In this document: positions 1 through 7,075 of the stretch, in pieces
How the letters are laid out: each line of letters opens with the position of its first letter
How positions within the stretch are numbered: position 1 is the stretch's first letter
Source of the DNA: Lachnospiraceae bacterium NC2008
GTDB lineage: Bacteria; Bacillota; Clostridia; Lachnospirales; Lachnospiraceae
Assembly (NCBI GenBank): GCA_000687675.1
Contig: JHWS01000001.1
Location: forward strand, 124,001-188,000
Reading direction: 5' to 3'
DNA: 64,000 nucleotides
Program-made: the position numbers and the translations under genes
Notes under the pieces: model-generated
Database searches by the model: none
The model's input: only the letters and a program-made list of their open reading frames with translations
Told to the model about the DNA's origin: nothing

Positions 1-652
1 TCTTTATGCAACCAAGTTGAGCTGAAGACGAAACCTGCGGTGCACAGCAGGCACACACATCAAATCCTTCTATAGTAACAAGTCTGATATTCTCGTATGT
101 GTCTAACTTACTTCTGTAATCAGTATTTCTCGCCTCTTCCTCGGTAGGAAAACTGGCATATATAGGCACATTCATGGCTACGACTTCATTAGCCTCTGCC
201 TCTATTTCCTTAATCTGCTCTTTTGTTAATGGTCCTGATACATCAAAAACCACTTCCTGGTCTGACATATGAAATCCTGAATTTTCATAGCCATACTTCT
301 TATGAATCAAACCACAGATAAGGTGCTCTGCCCCATGCTGCTGCATCCTGTATAATCTTAATCTGAAGTCTATACTGCAGGCAACCTCTTTACCTACCTC
401 TACTTCATTTGCCACATAGTGGATAATCTGGCCATCTACTATTTGGACATCTGTAACTTCCTGTCCGTCGATTTCTCCCTTATCTGGCTGCTGTCCGCCT
501 CCTTCTGGGAAAAATGCTGTAAGGTCCAGTATAAGACCGTATCCTTTATCATATTTATTACATTCAAGAACTCTGGCAGAAAATTCAGAGATATATCCAT
601 CTCTTTCATATACCTTATCTGTCAGCATACCATCTGTTCTTTCACTTTTCAT
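1..652 (-). CDS. AlaX-type alanyl-tRNA editing protein (partial, cut by left edge)
   Basis: A stand-alone relative of the alanyl-tRNA synthetase editing domain, expected to hydrolyse mischarged Ser-tRNA(Ala) or Gly-tRNA(Ala) in the cytosol. The visible 217 residues contain the family hallmarks: the N-terminal barrel with FFPEGGGQQPD, then the zinc-binding HGAEH (HxxxH) and a C-terminal CCAP segment. The start ATG at 652 is chosen because AGGA lies eight bases upstream; a second in-frame ATG at 628 is possible. In related proteins the second zinc motif reads CCAPH; here the codon at 35-37 is CAG, giving CCAPQ (residue 206), so one expected zinc ligand appears to be Gln. The C-terminus runs off the window. 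It diverges from the CYTH gene. Family assignment is firm; whether it is active is uncertain because of the substitution. Confidence 0.88.
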   Translation of the reverse strand, partial: MKSERTDGMLTDKVYERDGYISEFSARVLECNKYDKGYGLILDLTAFFPEGGGQQPDKGEIDGQEVTDVQIVDGQIIHYVANEVEVGKEVACSIDFRLRLYRMQQHGAEHLICGLIHKKYGYENSGFHMSDQEVVFDVSGPLTKEQIKEIEAEANEVVAMNVPIYASFPTEEEARNTDYRSKLDTYENIRLVTIEGFDVCACCAPQVSSSAQLGCIK

Positions 653-763
653 ATAAAAATCCTAACTGGAGCGTCAATTTGACACACCTTTTTTATTATA
701 TCATAATAATGTCATCAAATATAACAATTGTCCGTATAATTATCTTATAAAGGAGCATAAGTA

Positions 764-1213
764 GTGGAAATAGAAAGAAAATTCCTCATCAAAAAACTTC
801 CAGAAGACTTATCCAGCTATGCTTTTCATGATATTGAGCAAGGTTATCTTTCAAGAGAACCAGTTGTTAGGATAAGAAAGGAAGATGATAAATATTATCT
901 TACATATAAGGGAAAAGGGCTTATGGCCAGAGAAGAATATAATCTTCCTCTTACTAAAGAAGCCTATGAACACCTAAGACCTAAGGCAGATGGAAAACTA
1001 ATTAGTAAGCGCCGTTATCTCATTCCTTTAGAAGGTACTAAGCTTACTATTGAGTTAGACGTTTTCCATGGGGACCTTGAGCCACTTATTATGGCAGAGG
1101 TGGAATTTGAATCAGTTGAGGAAGCCGATGCATTTACTATGCCAGATTGGTTTAGTCAGGACGTAACTAATGACAGACGCTATCACAATGTAAATATGGT
1201 TTATGGAGAATAA
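764..1213 (+). CDS. CYTH domain protein (triphosphate tunnel metalloenzyme)
   Basis: A 149-residue CYTH protein. Members fold as an eight-stranded tunnel and hydrolyse or bind triphosphorylated substrates such as inorganic tripolyphosphate or thiamine triphosphate with a divalent metal. The signature ExExK is at the extreme N-terminus (MEIERKF), followed by paired basic and acidic strands (VVRIRKEDDKYYLTYKGKG, then RRYLIPLE and LTIELDVF). The length matches compact bacterial members. The start is GTG at 764, supported by AAGGAG about ten bases upstream. It is a single-gene unit closed by the hairpin at 1216-1243. The exact substrate cannot be told from sequence; tripolyphosphatase is the commonest activity in this size class. 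Confidence 0.85.
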   Translation: MEIERKFLIKKLPEDLSSYAFHDIEQGYLSREPVVRIRKEDDKYYLTYKGKGLMAREEYNLPLTKEAYEHLRPKADGKLISKRRYLIPLEGTKLTIELDVFHGDLEPLIMAEVEFESVEEADAFTMPDWFSQDVTNDRRYHNVNMVYGE

Positions 1214-1215
1214 AA

Positions 1216-1243
1216 AAGAACTGCAGCTAACACTGCAGTTCTT
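1216..1243. terminator. Bidirectional intrinsic terminator between CYTH gene and malQ
   Basis: An 11-bp stem (AAGAACTGCAG with CTGCAGTTCTT) and a 6-base loop, with an A-run on the left and a T-rich right flank. It serves the two convergent genes. Confidence 0.8.
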
Positions 1244-1249
1244 ATATTA

Positions 1250-2731
1250 TTATCTTCCGTATATAGCAGCAAGTGCTGATATCTTATTTGCCAGCGCTTG
1301 TGTATAAGCATATGGCTTCATACGCCAGCTCCAATTGCCTCCTAGTGTGGAAGGTATATTCATACGAGCTTCGCTTCCTAGCTCAAGGTAATCCTGGAAA
1401 GGAATAATAGCTGTATCAGCAGTACTCATGAGAGCAAGTCTTATCATACCCCATCCTACATCTTTAGCAGACTTTACATTAAGGTAATCCCTAACAAACT
1501 TCTTCTGTGCCTTATTAAGAGTTGGATACCAGCCAAAAACAGTATCATTATCATGAGTTCCTGTATATACAACACAGTTCTTGTCAAAGTTGTGTGGTAT
1601 GTATCCATTATCATCATTGCCATCAAAGGCAAATTCAAGAATCTTCATTCCAGGGTAGCCACACTTCTTTACAAGCTTAAGTACACTAGGTGTTAAGAAG
1701 CCAAGGTCTTCAGCAATAATTGGTTTCTTGCCAAGGGTTTTTCTTAAAGTATCAAATAATTCGTATCCCGGTCCCTGCTCCCAGTGTCCGAACTCTGCAG
1801 TTGGGTCACCGTATGGAATATTGTAATACTCATCAAAGCCTCTAAAATGATCTATACGAACTATGTCATAGAGTTTGAAACAGTATTCAAGTCTCTTCAT
1901 CCACCATGCAAAGTTAGTTTTCTTATGATAATCCCAGTCGTAAAGCGGATTACCCCAAAGCTGACCTGTAGGCGAGAAATAGTCCGGTGGACATCCTGCC
2001 ACGCCTGTTGGCTTTCCTGACTTATCAAGTTTAAATAACTTAGGATTAGCCCATGTGTCGGCTGAATCCATAGAAACATATATAGGAATATCTCCTATAA
2101 TCTCTACCCCATTCTCATTGGCAAATGCTTTCAGTTTGAACCACTGAGTATAGAACATATACTGGGTGAACTTCCAGAATCCTACTTCTGAAGCTATCTT
2201 CTCATCATTAAGAAGTGCCTTTATTCTGGCAGTTTTTCTAAGTCTGTCATCATCCTTCCATTCAAGTAGACTCTTACTCTTATAGATTATATTCTTAACT
2301 GCCATATATAAAGCATAATCATCAAGCCAAAAACTATTTTCTTTTACAAATGCTTTATATTCTTTATCAGACTCTATAGCAGACTTAATATAGGCCTTCT
2401 TAAGTAGTTTAAATCTGCCTAGATATATCTTCTCATAATCTACATAATCCGGATTCGAACCAAAATCAACCTTATCGCACTCTTTTGCGGTAAGGTATCC
2501 TTTCTCGATTAATTCCTCTAAATCAATAAAATATGGATTTCCTGCGAAGGAAGAAAATGACTGATAAGGTGAATCTCCATACCCTGTTGGGCCAAGTGGA
2601 AGCACCTGCCAGTATTCCTGTCCTGCATTTTTAAGAAATGTTACAAATTCATAAGCCTCTTTAGAAAAACAGCCAATTCCATATTTTGATGGAAGTGCTG
2701 AAATAGGAAGCAATATTCCGTTCTTTCTCAT
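1250..2731 (-). CDS. malQ: 4-alpha-glucanotransferase (amylomaltase, GH77)
   Basis: A 493-residue GH77 disproportionating enzyme that transfers alpha-1,4-glucan segments between maltooligosaccharides, acting in the cytosol on glycogen or maltodextrin. The whole family length is present: an N-terminal LPSKYGIGCF and GDSPYQSFSSFAGNPYFIDL, then VRIDHFRGF with the nucleophile near Asp294, IIAEDLG with the acid/base near Glu341, and GTHDND with the third carboxylate near Asp394. It begins three bases after the diguanylate cyclase stop codon, so the two are very likely cotranscribed and translationally coupled. It probably works with the glycogen phosphorylase encoded at about 49-51 kb. Confidence 0.95.
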   Translation of the reverse strand: MRKNGILLPISALPSKYGIGCFSKEAYEFVTFLKNAGQEYWQVLPLGPTGYGDSPYQSFSSFAGNPYFIDLEELIEKGYLTAKECDKVDFGSNPDYVDYEKIYLGRFKLLKKAYIKSAIESDKEYKAFVKENSFWLDDYALYMAVKNIIYKSKSLLEWKDDDRLRKTARIKALLNDEKIASEVGFWKFTQYMFYTQWFKLKAFANENGVEIIGDIPIYVSMDSADTWANPKLFKLDKSGKPTGVAGCPPDYFSPTGQLWGNPLYDWDYHKKTNFAWWMKRLEYCFKLYDIVRIDHFRGFDEYYNIPYGDPTAEFGHWEQGPGYELFDTLRKTLGKKPIIAEDLGFLTPSVLKLVKKCGYPGMKILEFAFDGNDDNGYIPHNFDKNCVVYTGTHDNDTVFGWYPTLNKAQKKFVRDYLNVKSAKDVGWGMIRLALMSTADTAIIPFQDYLELGSEARMNIPSTLGGNWSWRMKPYAYTQALANKISALAAIYGR

Positions 2732-2734
2732 TAT

Positions 2735-4222
2735 TTAGTCTTCTCTCTGCGCTTTCATAGCTACCTTGTTCTTGTACATCTCTTCGTCAGCACGGTTAAA
2801 TACGCTCTGAACATCCTTGTCTGTACTTTCATCATAAGTAGCCATACCAGATGCAAATGATACCCCTTCTTCGTTATTAAGAGCGCTTTCTCTGGTTATC
2901 TTAAGGAGCTCATCTCTTCTCTGGTAATCCTCTCCTGTAAGTACTGCTACAAATTCATCTCCACCAACTCTATATACAGGGCTGTGGGTATATATAGTAC
3001 TTACTATATGACATACACCCTTGATAAGAAGATCTCCTGCTTCATGACCAAGAGTATCATTGGCTTTCTTAAGACCATTAACATCACACATAACGATAGC
3101 AAATTCTACATTGCCATCATTAAGCTGCTGCATAAGTTCCTGGCACTTTCCTTCAAATGCACCTTTATTCTTAACACCTGTCATAAGGTCTTTAGTTGCA
3201 TTCTTCTTAGCCTCATCAAAGTTAGCCTGAAATACCATATCAAGTCTTACTTCAACATCAACATTACGAACAGCTATGATTACAGGATATCCAGTCTGAA
3301 TATCTCTATCTCTTATTATCTTCATTTCATAATAAACAAGAAGACCATTCTCTTCGATTCTGTATCTTGCAGAGATAAAATCTTTTGTTTCAAGCGCTTT
3401 CTTTGCTTCTTCAATATTAAAAAGATTCTTAACATTAAGTTTATCTTCTACATATACAAAATCGTCTGCATACCTTGTAAATACGTTGGTAACATTATGA
3501 TTAACAAGCTTCTCGTCAAGCTCGGATAAAGCAATCTTATATACATCAACAATACGAGCAGAATCAAAATCTGCATATATTACAGTTCTATATTCTCTCG
3601 ACAGATTTGCAAGTGCCGAAATATGTCTATGGCTCTTGTTCTTCTCGATAACAAGCTCTTCTTCCATCTTCTTGCCATATTCGATACTTCTGATCTTAAG
3701 CAGGTAAATGTTGACACCAAATGCAATACTTAGTGCTGTACAACATACGCAAAGTACCATGTCGTAAAGTCTTATACAAGGATCTTTAAAGAACCAAATT
3801 GCAACCAGACATATAGCTCCTATCATAACGTCAAAGAAGACAATCATAACAGGAAGGGTAAACATAAGAGCTGTAAATCCTAAAAGCAGGAAGTATACTA
3901 CAGTGGACGGAATGGTCGGGTGAGCTATCATAGATTCAGCTATAGAACTAATCAATATAGAACACATAGTTATGAAAGTAACTCTAAAGAAGTTTTTATC
4001 TTCTTTTTTGTATGCTCTCATAAATACAGCATTGAAAATGGACATCAGAAGTCCAAATCCTGTAAAGCATACAACCCATTTATCGTGATGGAAAACATAA
4101 GATGCAATCATCGCAAGCGCACTAAAAACACATAAATGAATAGAAATGTGTTTCCAGCTTACGTAATTCATATGAATGATGATGTGTTTAAGTTTATTAA
4201 ACTCTTCTTCTTTGATTCTCAT
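2735..4222 (-). CDS. Membrane diguanylate cyclase (multi-TM, GGDEF)
   Basis: A 495-residue signalling enzyme predicted to make c-di-GMP from two GTP. About six hydrophobic helices fill residues 25-175, followed by a coiled linker (about 180-210), a PAS-sized region (about 210-330) and a C-terminal GGDEF domain. The signature is intact: GGDEF at residues 420-424, with the upstream GTP-site DVNGLKKAND. No RxxD product-inhibition site precedes GGDEF, since the corresponding residues are YTHS. The start ATG is preceded by AAAGGGAAT. It lies immediately upstream of malQ with only three bases between them, which links second-messenger output and alpha-glucan metabolism at the transcript level. The stimulus sensed by the membrane domain is unknown. 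Confidence 0.9.
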   Translation of the reverse strand: MRIKEEEFNKLKHIIIHMNYVSWKHISIHLCVFSALAMIASYVFHHDKWVVCFTGFGLLMSIFNAVFMRAYKKEDKNFFRVTFITMCSILISSIAESMIAHPTIPSTVVYFLLLGFTALMFTLPVMIVFFDVMIGAICLVAIWFFKDPCIRLYDMVLCVCCTALSIAFGVNIYLLKIRSIEYGKKMEEELVIEKNKSHRHISALANLSREYRTVIYADFDSARIVDVYKIALSELDEKLVNHNVTNVFTRYADDFVYVEDKLNVKNLFNIEEAKKALETKDFISARYRIEENGLLVYYEMKIIRDRDIQTGYPVIIAVRNVDVEVRLDMVFQANFDEAKKNATKDLMTGVKNKGAFEGKCQELMQQLNDGNVEFAIVMCDVNGLKKANDTLGHEAGDLLIKGVCHIVSTIYTHSPVYRVGGDEFVAVLTGEDYQRRDELLKITRESALNNEEGVSFASGMATYDESTDKDVQSVFNRADEEMYKNKVAMKAQRED

Positions 4223-4299
4223 ATTCCCTTTTTCTACTTATATATCCTAATATACATATTATAAACAATTTATGTTAATTTGAACAGAAAAAAGTATAA

Positions 4300-4355
4300 A
4301 AATACCGGTATATTTCGTTAACATAATATGTCAACAAATATATCGGTATTTATGT
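4300..4355 (-). terminator. Long AT-rich inverted repeat, probable terminator behind the phosphatase gene
   Basis: A 16-bp near-perfect stem (AAATACCGGTATATTT with AAATATATCGGTATTT) around a loop that is itself partly palindromic (GTTAACAT / ATGTCAAC). On the minus strand it is followed by TTTTTATACTTTTTT, as expected of a terminator. It also carries TTGACA in the loop, which could serve as the -35 box of the downstream cyclase gene. Confidence 0.55.
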
Positions 4356-4389
4356 GGAAAAATATTAGCATTATAACCTAATTTAAGCT

Positions 4390-4968
4390 TTATTCTTTTA
4401 GTATATCAATTAATTTATGTATACCATTTTTCGACTCATATATTCTAACTTCGCAGTTATACATCTTTGGACGCCACTTTATCCCATTTCTTTTGTCAAG
4501 AAGGTAACCATTAACCGCCCTAAGAATTCCACCATGAGCAGCTATAAGAACATTGTCATATTCTTTAGCTTCCAGTTCTTTCATAAAAGAAGAAGCCCTA
4601 TCCACCATAGATGCAACTGTTTCAACTGTTTTAGGAGCCTTGAATATCTCAGGCAGTGCCCAGTAAAGAGTCATAGCCGGTCCCATACTTCCATATGGAC
4701 ACTTTTCATACTTACCAAAGTCTGTTTCAATAAGTCTTTCGTCAACTATAACCTGTGAAGGATCTATATTCCCAACTATCGCGCCTGTATTGATTGCTCT
4801 GGAAAGTGGTGACGCATATACTGCATCGAACCTGATATCACCAATTATTTTTCTTGTCTTATGTGCCTGAGCAAGCCCCGTCTCATTAAGAGGCATATCA
4901 GTTCTGCCCTGCATAAGTTTCGCTTTATTTAGATCTGTCTGTCCATGTCTCACTAGATAAATCTTCAT
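4390..4968 (-). CDS. Histidine phosphatase family protein (phosphoglycerate-mutase-like)
   Basis: A 192-residue member of the histidine phosphatase superfamily. The catalytic RHG motif is at the N-terminus (IYLVRHGQTDLN), followed by the substrate-binding MQGRTDMPLNETG, the PLSRAINTG segment and the second histidine in IAAHGGILRA. Such proteins dephosphorylate sugar phosphates, nucleotides or cobalamin precursors, and the substrate cannot be assigned here. I place the start at the ATG at 4968, preceded by GGAGGAAG, rather than at an upstream in-frame codon that would add residues not seen in the family. It follows the EIIC permease gene on the same strand by 69 bases and is probably in the niaR-like operon. 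Confidence 0.85.
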   Translation of the reverse strand: MKIYLVRHGQTDLNKAKLMQGRTDMPLNETGLAQAHKTRKIIGDIRFDAVYASPLSRAINTGAIVGNIDPSQVIVDERLIETDFGKYEKCPYGSMGPAMTLYWALPEIFKAPKTVETVASMVDRASSFMKELEAKEYDNVLIAAHGGILRAVNGYLLDKRNGIKWRPKMYNCEVRIYESKNGIHKLIDILKE

Positions 4969-5037
4969 ATCTTCCTCCAAGGGGACGGGGGTATTTAGAA
5001 GAAAGCCAGACATGAACAGTCAGGAATCTACTGATTA

Positions 5038-6108
5038 TTACACATCAAGCTTAAGGTCGCCTTCTTTAATCCATCCAATCTTTCTAAATATTATACCAAA
5101 TATCCAAGTAAGTATAGCTGGAAGTACGATACATATAAGGATAAGACCTATCCAGTTAAATGCTGTAATCTTTATTCCATCATTAATCCAACCTGTATAC
5201 ACGCCAAGTGGTCCAACAAGGCCGCATGTACCCATACCAGAAGAGATAGCTGCACCATTCATCTTCATCTTAAATACGCAAGTTGCAAGAGGACCTGTAA
5301 TTGCTGATGTAAGAATAGGAGCAATCCAGATACGTGGGTTCTTAACTATGTTACCCATCTGAAGCATACTTGTTCCAAGTCCCTGTGAGATAAGTCCGCC
5401 AACCTTGTTTTCTCTATATGACATAACAGCAAAGCCGACCATCTGCGCACAGCATCCGGCAACAGCTGCACCACCTGCGAAGCCTGTAAGTGAGAGAGCC
5501 GCACATATAGCCGCACTTGATATTGGAAGTGTAAGTGCGATACCTACGATAACAGATACAAGTATACCCATTAAGAATGGCTGTAAATCTGTTGCCCACA
5601 TAATTAACTTTCCAAACGAGCTTGCACCCTTACCAATAGAAGGTGCAATAGCCATAGCAAGTAAAACACCTGAACCTATAGAGACAAGTGGTGTTACAAG
5701 AATATCAATCTTTGTTTCCTTAGAAACTAACTTACCAAGTTCTGTAGCTACGATTGCTATAATAAGAACTGCAAGAGGGCCACCTGCACCTCCAAGTGTG
5801 TTAGATGCACTACCTACAGCAAGCATCGAGAACAATACAAGGTTTGGCGCTTTAAGTGCATAAGCAATAGCTACCGCCATAGCCGGTCCAGCTACACCCA
5901 TAGCATATACGCCCATTTCAACAAGTACCTTAACTCCGATTTGCTCACCAAGTGTTTTTAAAATAGTACCAATAAGTAATGATGCAAATAAACCGCTGGC
6001 CATAGCTCCCATTGCATCGATAAGATATCTTTTCCAAGAGATCTCAATATTCTTTCTTTCAAGGAAAGCTTTTACCTTTCCCGGTTTCTTTTCATTTGTT
6101 TCGCTCAT
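5038..6108 (-). CDS. Stand-alone PTS EIIC-type membrane protein (PTS_EIIC_2 family)
   Basis: A polytopic membrane protein of 356 residues with about ten hydrophobic, Gly/Ala-rich segments, recognisable as the PTS_EIIC_2 type of PTS IIC-like proteins (RYLIDAMGAMASGLFASLLIG, then the repeated GMG/GGAGGP loops). No EIIA or EIIB domain or gene lies next to it, so it may move its substrate without classic phosphotransfer, or it may borrow other subunits. The start ATG at 6108 follows AAGGAGAATGTT; the in-frame codon at 6135 has no good binding site. It sits directly behind a NiaR-type regulator, hinting at vitamin- or NAD-linked control. The substrate is unknown. Confidence 0.75.
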   Translation of the reverse strand: MSETNEKKPGKVKAFLERKNIEISWKRYLIDAMGAMASGLFASLLIGTILKTLGEQIGVKVLVEMGVYAMGVAGPAMAVAIAYALKAPNLVLFSMLAVGSASNTLGGAGGPLAVLIIAIVATELGKLVSKETKIDILVTPLVSIGSGVLLAMAIAPSIGKGASSFGKLIMWATDLQPFLMGILVSVIVGIALTLPISSAAICAALSLTGFAGGAAVAGCCAQMVGFAVMSYRENKVGGLISQGLGTSMLQMGNIVKNPRIWIAPILTSAITGPLATCVFKMKMNGAAISSGMGTCGLVGPLGVYTGWINDGIKITAFNWIGLILICIVLPAILTWIFGIIFRKIGWIKEGDLKLDV

Positions 6109-6112
6109 AACA

Positions 6113-6232
6113 TTCTCCTTTAGTTTACGGATCAAAAATCCGAGCCCCTCTGGCGAGGGGAGAATTTTCTCCTTTAGTTTACGGAGCCTAATCCGTCCCC
6201 TCTGGCGAGGGGAGATTTTTCTCCTTTATGTA
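6113..6232 (-). repeat. Tandem duplicated leader element with hairpins, triplicating the Shine-Dalgarno
   Basis: Two consecutive units of about 54 bases (roughly 6113-6166 and 6167-6220) lie between the niaR-like stop and the EIIC start. Each carries a 6-bp stem (CCCCTC/GAGGGG, loop TGGC) and a second short stem around CGGAT/ATCCG or ACGGA/TCCGT. On the minus strand each unit ends with AAAGGAGA, so this ribosome-binding motif occurs three times before the EIIC start. Confidence 0.8.
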
Positions 6233-6263
6233 ATAGTTAGCCTCTCGGCTATTATTAGCGATT

Positions 6264-6809
6264 TTAGATTTGCTTTTCTAAAGCATCTGGTTCAAATGCT
6301 GTAAGCTTAGCAAGAAATCCCTGAGCCTTAAGTTCCTTTTCAACAAGATCAAGTGTTTCGCTATCTCTTGCTACTATTGTGTGATAATGATATCCAGCAG
6401 TTGCTGTACTAAGTGGAAATGACTTTCCAGCTCTTATATCATCACAAAAGCTTTTTACATCTCTTCTGGATCTAATCCCAAGGTTTGCATGTATCTCTCC
6501 ATATACTTTATGGAAGATAAATACGTCTCTTACTTCTGCCCCAAGGTCTACGATAAGATTAAGTTCCTTCTCAGTATCCTCTACTGTGTGATAAACCTTA
6601 AATATTCTGTTGTACTCATCTTCATGATCAAGAACATATCCTCGTGGTGTTGATAATATGTTGTTTCCCTGATTCTTTAATCTGGTAATATCCTGAACTA
6701 TAATCTGCCTGCTTACACCAAGTTTCTTTGATAGTTCAGTTCCCGATATAGCTCTGTCGGCTTTTGTTAAGATGCTAAGCATCTCCTCAAGTCTTTCTTC
6801 TAGTTTCAT
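6264..6809 (-). CDS. niaR: NiaR/3H-type transcriptional repressor (HTH_11 plus 3H domain)
   Basis: A 181-residue regulator with an N-terminal winged helix (about residues 1-60: ISGTELSKKLGVSRQIIVQDITRLKNQG) and a C-terminal 3H domain named for its conserved histidines, visible in IFHKVYGEIHANL and in AGYHYHTI. In Firmicutes this architecture is the niacin-responsive repressor of NAD biosynthesis and niacin uptake genes. The start has AAAGGGGAC upstream. It heads a probable operon with the EIIC protein and the histidine phosphatase. A likely target elsewhere in the window is pncB at 51.4-52.6 kb. Three copies of CTGTAAA upstream of this gene may be its own operator. Confidence 0.87.
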   Translation of the reverse strand: MKLEERLEEMLSILTKADRAISGTELSKKLGVSRQIIVQDITRLKNQGNNILSTPRGYVLDHEDEYNRIFKVYHTVEDTEKELNLIVDLGAEVRDVFIFHKVYGEIHANLGIRSRRDVKSFCDDIRAGKSFPLSTATAGYHYHTIVARDSETLDLVEKELKAQGFLAKLTAFEPDALEKQI

Positions 6810-6891
6810 GTTGTCCCCTTTGCTATAAAACTATAATTAACATTGCTTTCGTTTCTTAACTAGTTTTGGATTTTAACACATTTTTTTACTC

Positions 6892-6923
6892 CTGTAAATA
6901 CATCTGTAAACTTTTGCTGTAAA
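6892..6923. promoter_or_regulatory. Three direct CTGTAAA boxes upstream of the niaR-like gene
   Basis: CTGTAAA occurs at 6892-6898, 6904-6910 and 6917-6923, spaced 12-13 bases apart, 80-115 bases upstream of the regulator start. Regular spacing suggests an operator array, possibly for autoregulation. This is an inference; no binding data are implied. Confidence 0.4.
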
Positions 6924-6972
6924 GTTTTTATTTTTTTCTATCGCTTCGTGGAATTCCTTCCCACTAAGCGCC

Positions 6973-7024
6973 GCGCAGGGCACGCCCGGCTTCTGCCGGG
7001 ATATTACCTTACGTGCCCTTGCGC
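6973..7024. repeat. GC-rich nested hairpin
   Basis: The outer arms are GCGCAGGGCACG (6973-6984) and CGTGCCCTTGCGC (7012-7024), which pair with one bulge; inside is CCCGGC-TTCT-GCCGGG. It stands out sharply from the AT-rich surroundings. It lies between the proS terminator and the niaR-like promoter region. It could be an interspersed repeat or a small structured RNA. Confidence 0.5.
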
Positions 7025-7026
7025 AT

Positions 7027-7057
7027 AAAAAAAGCTCCCGGCCTACGCCGAGAGCTT
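7027..7057 (-). terminator. Intrinsic terminator of proS
   Basis: The stem AAGCTC-CCGGC / GCCG-AGAGCTT is followed on the minus strand by seven T residues, 19 bases after the proS stop codon. Confidence 0.85.
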
Positions 7058-7075
7058 AATGAATCAGCTAATTAA

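Noticed and set aside
4990-5013. Longer start for the histidine phosphatase gene
   Set aside because: The added residues are not family-like and the ATG at 4968 has the clear GGAGGAAG ribosome binding site.
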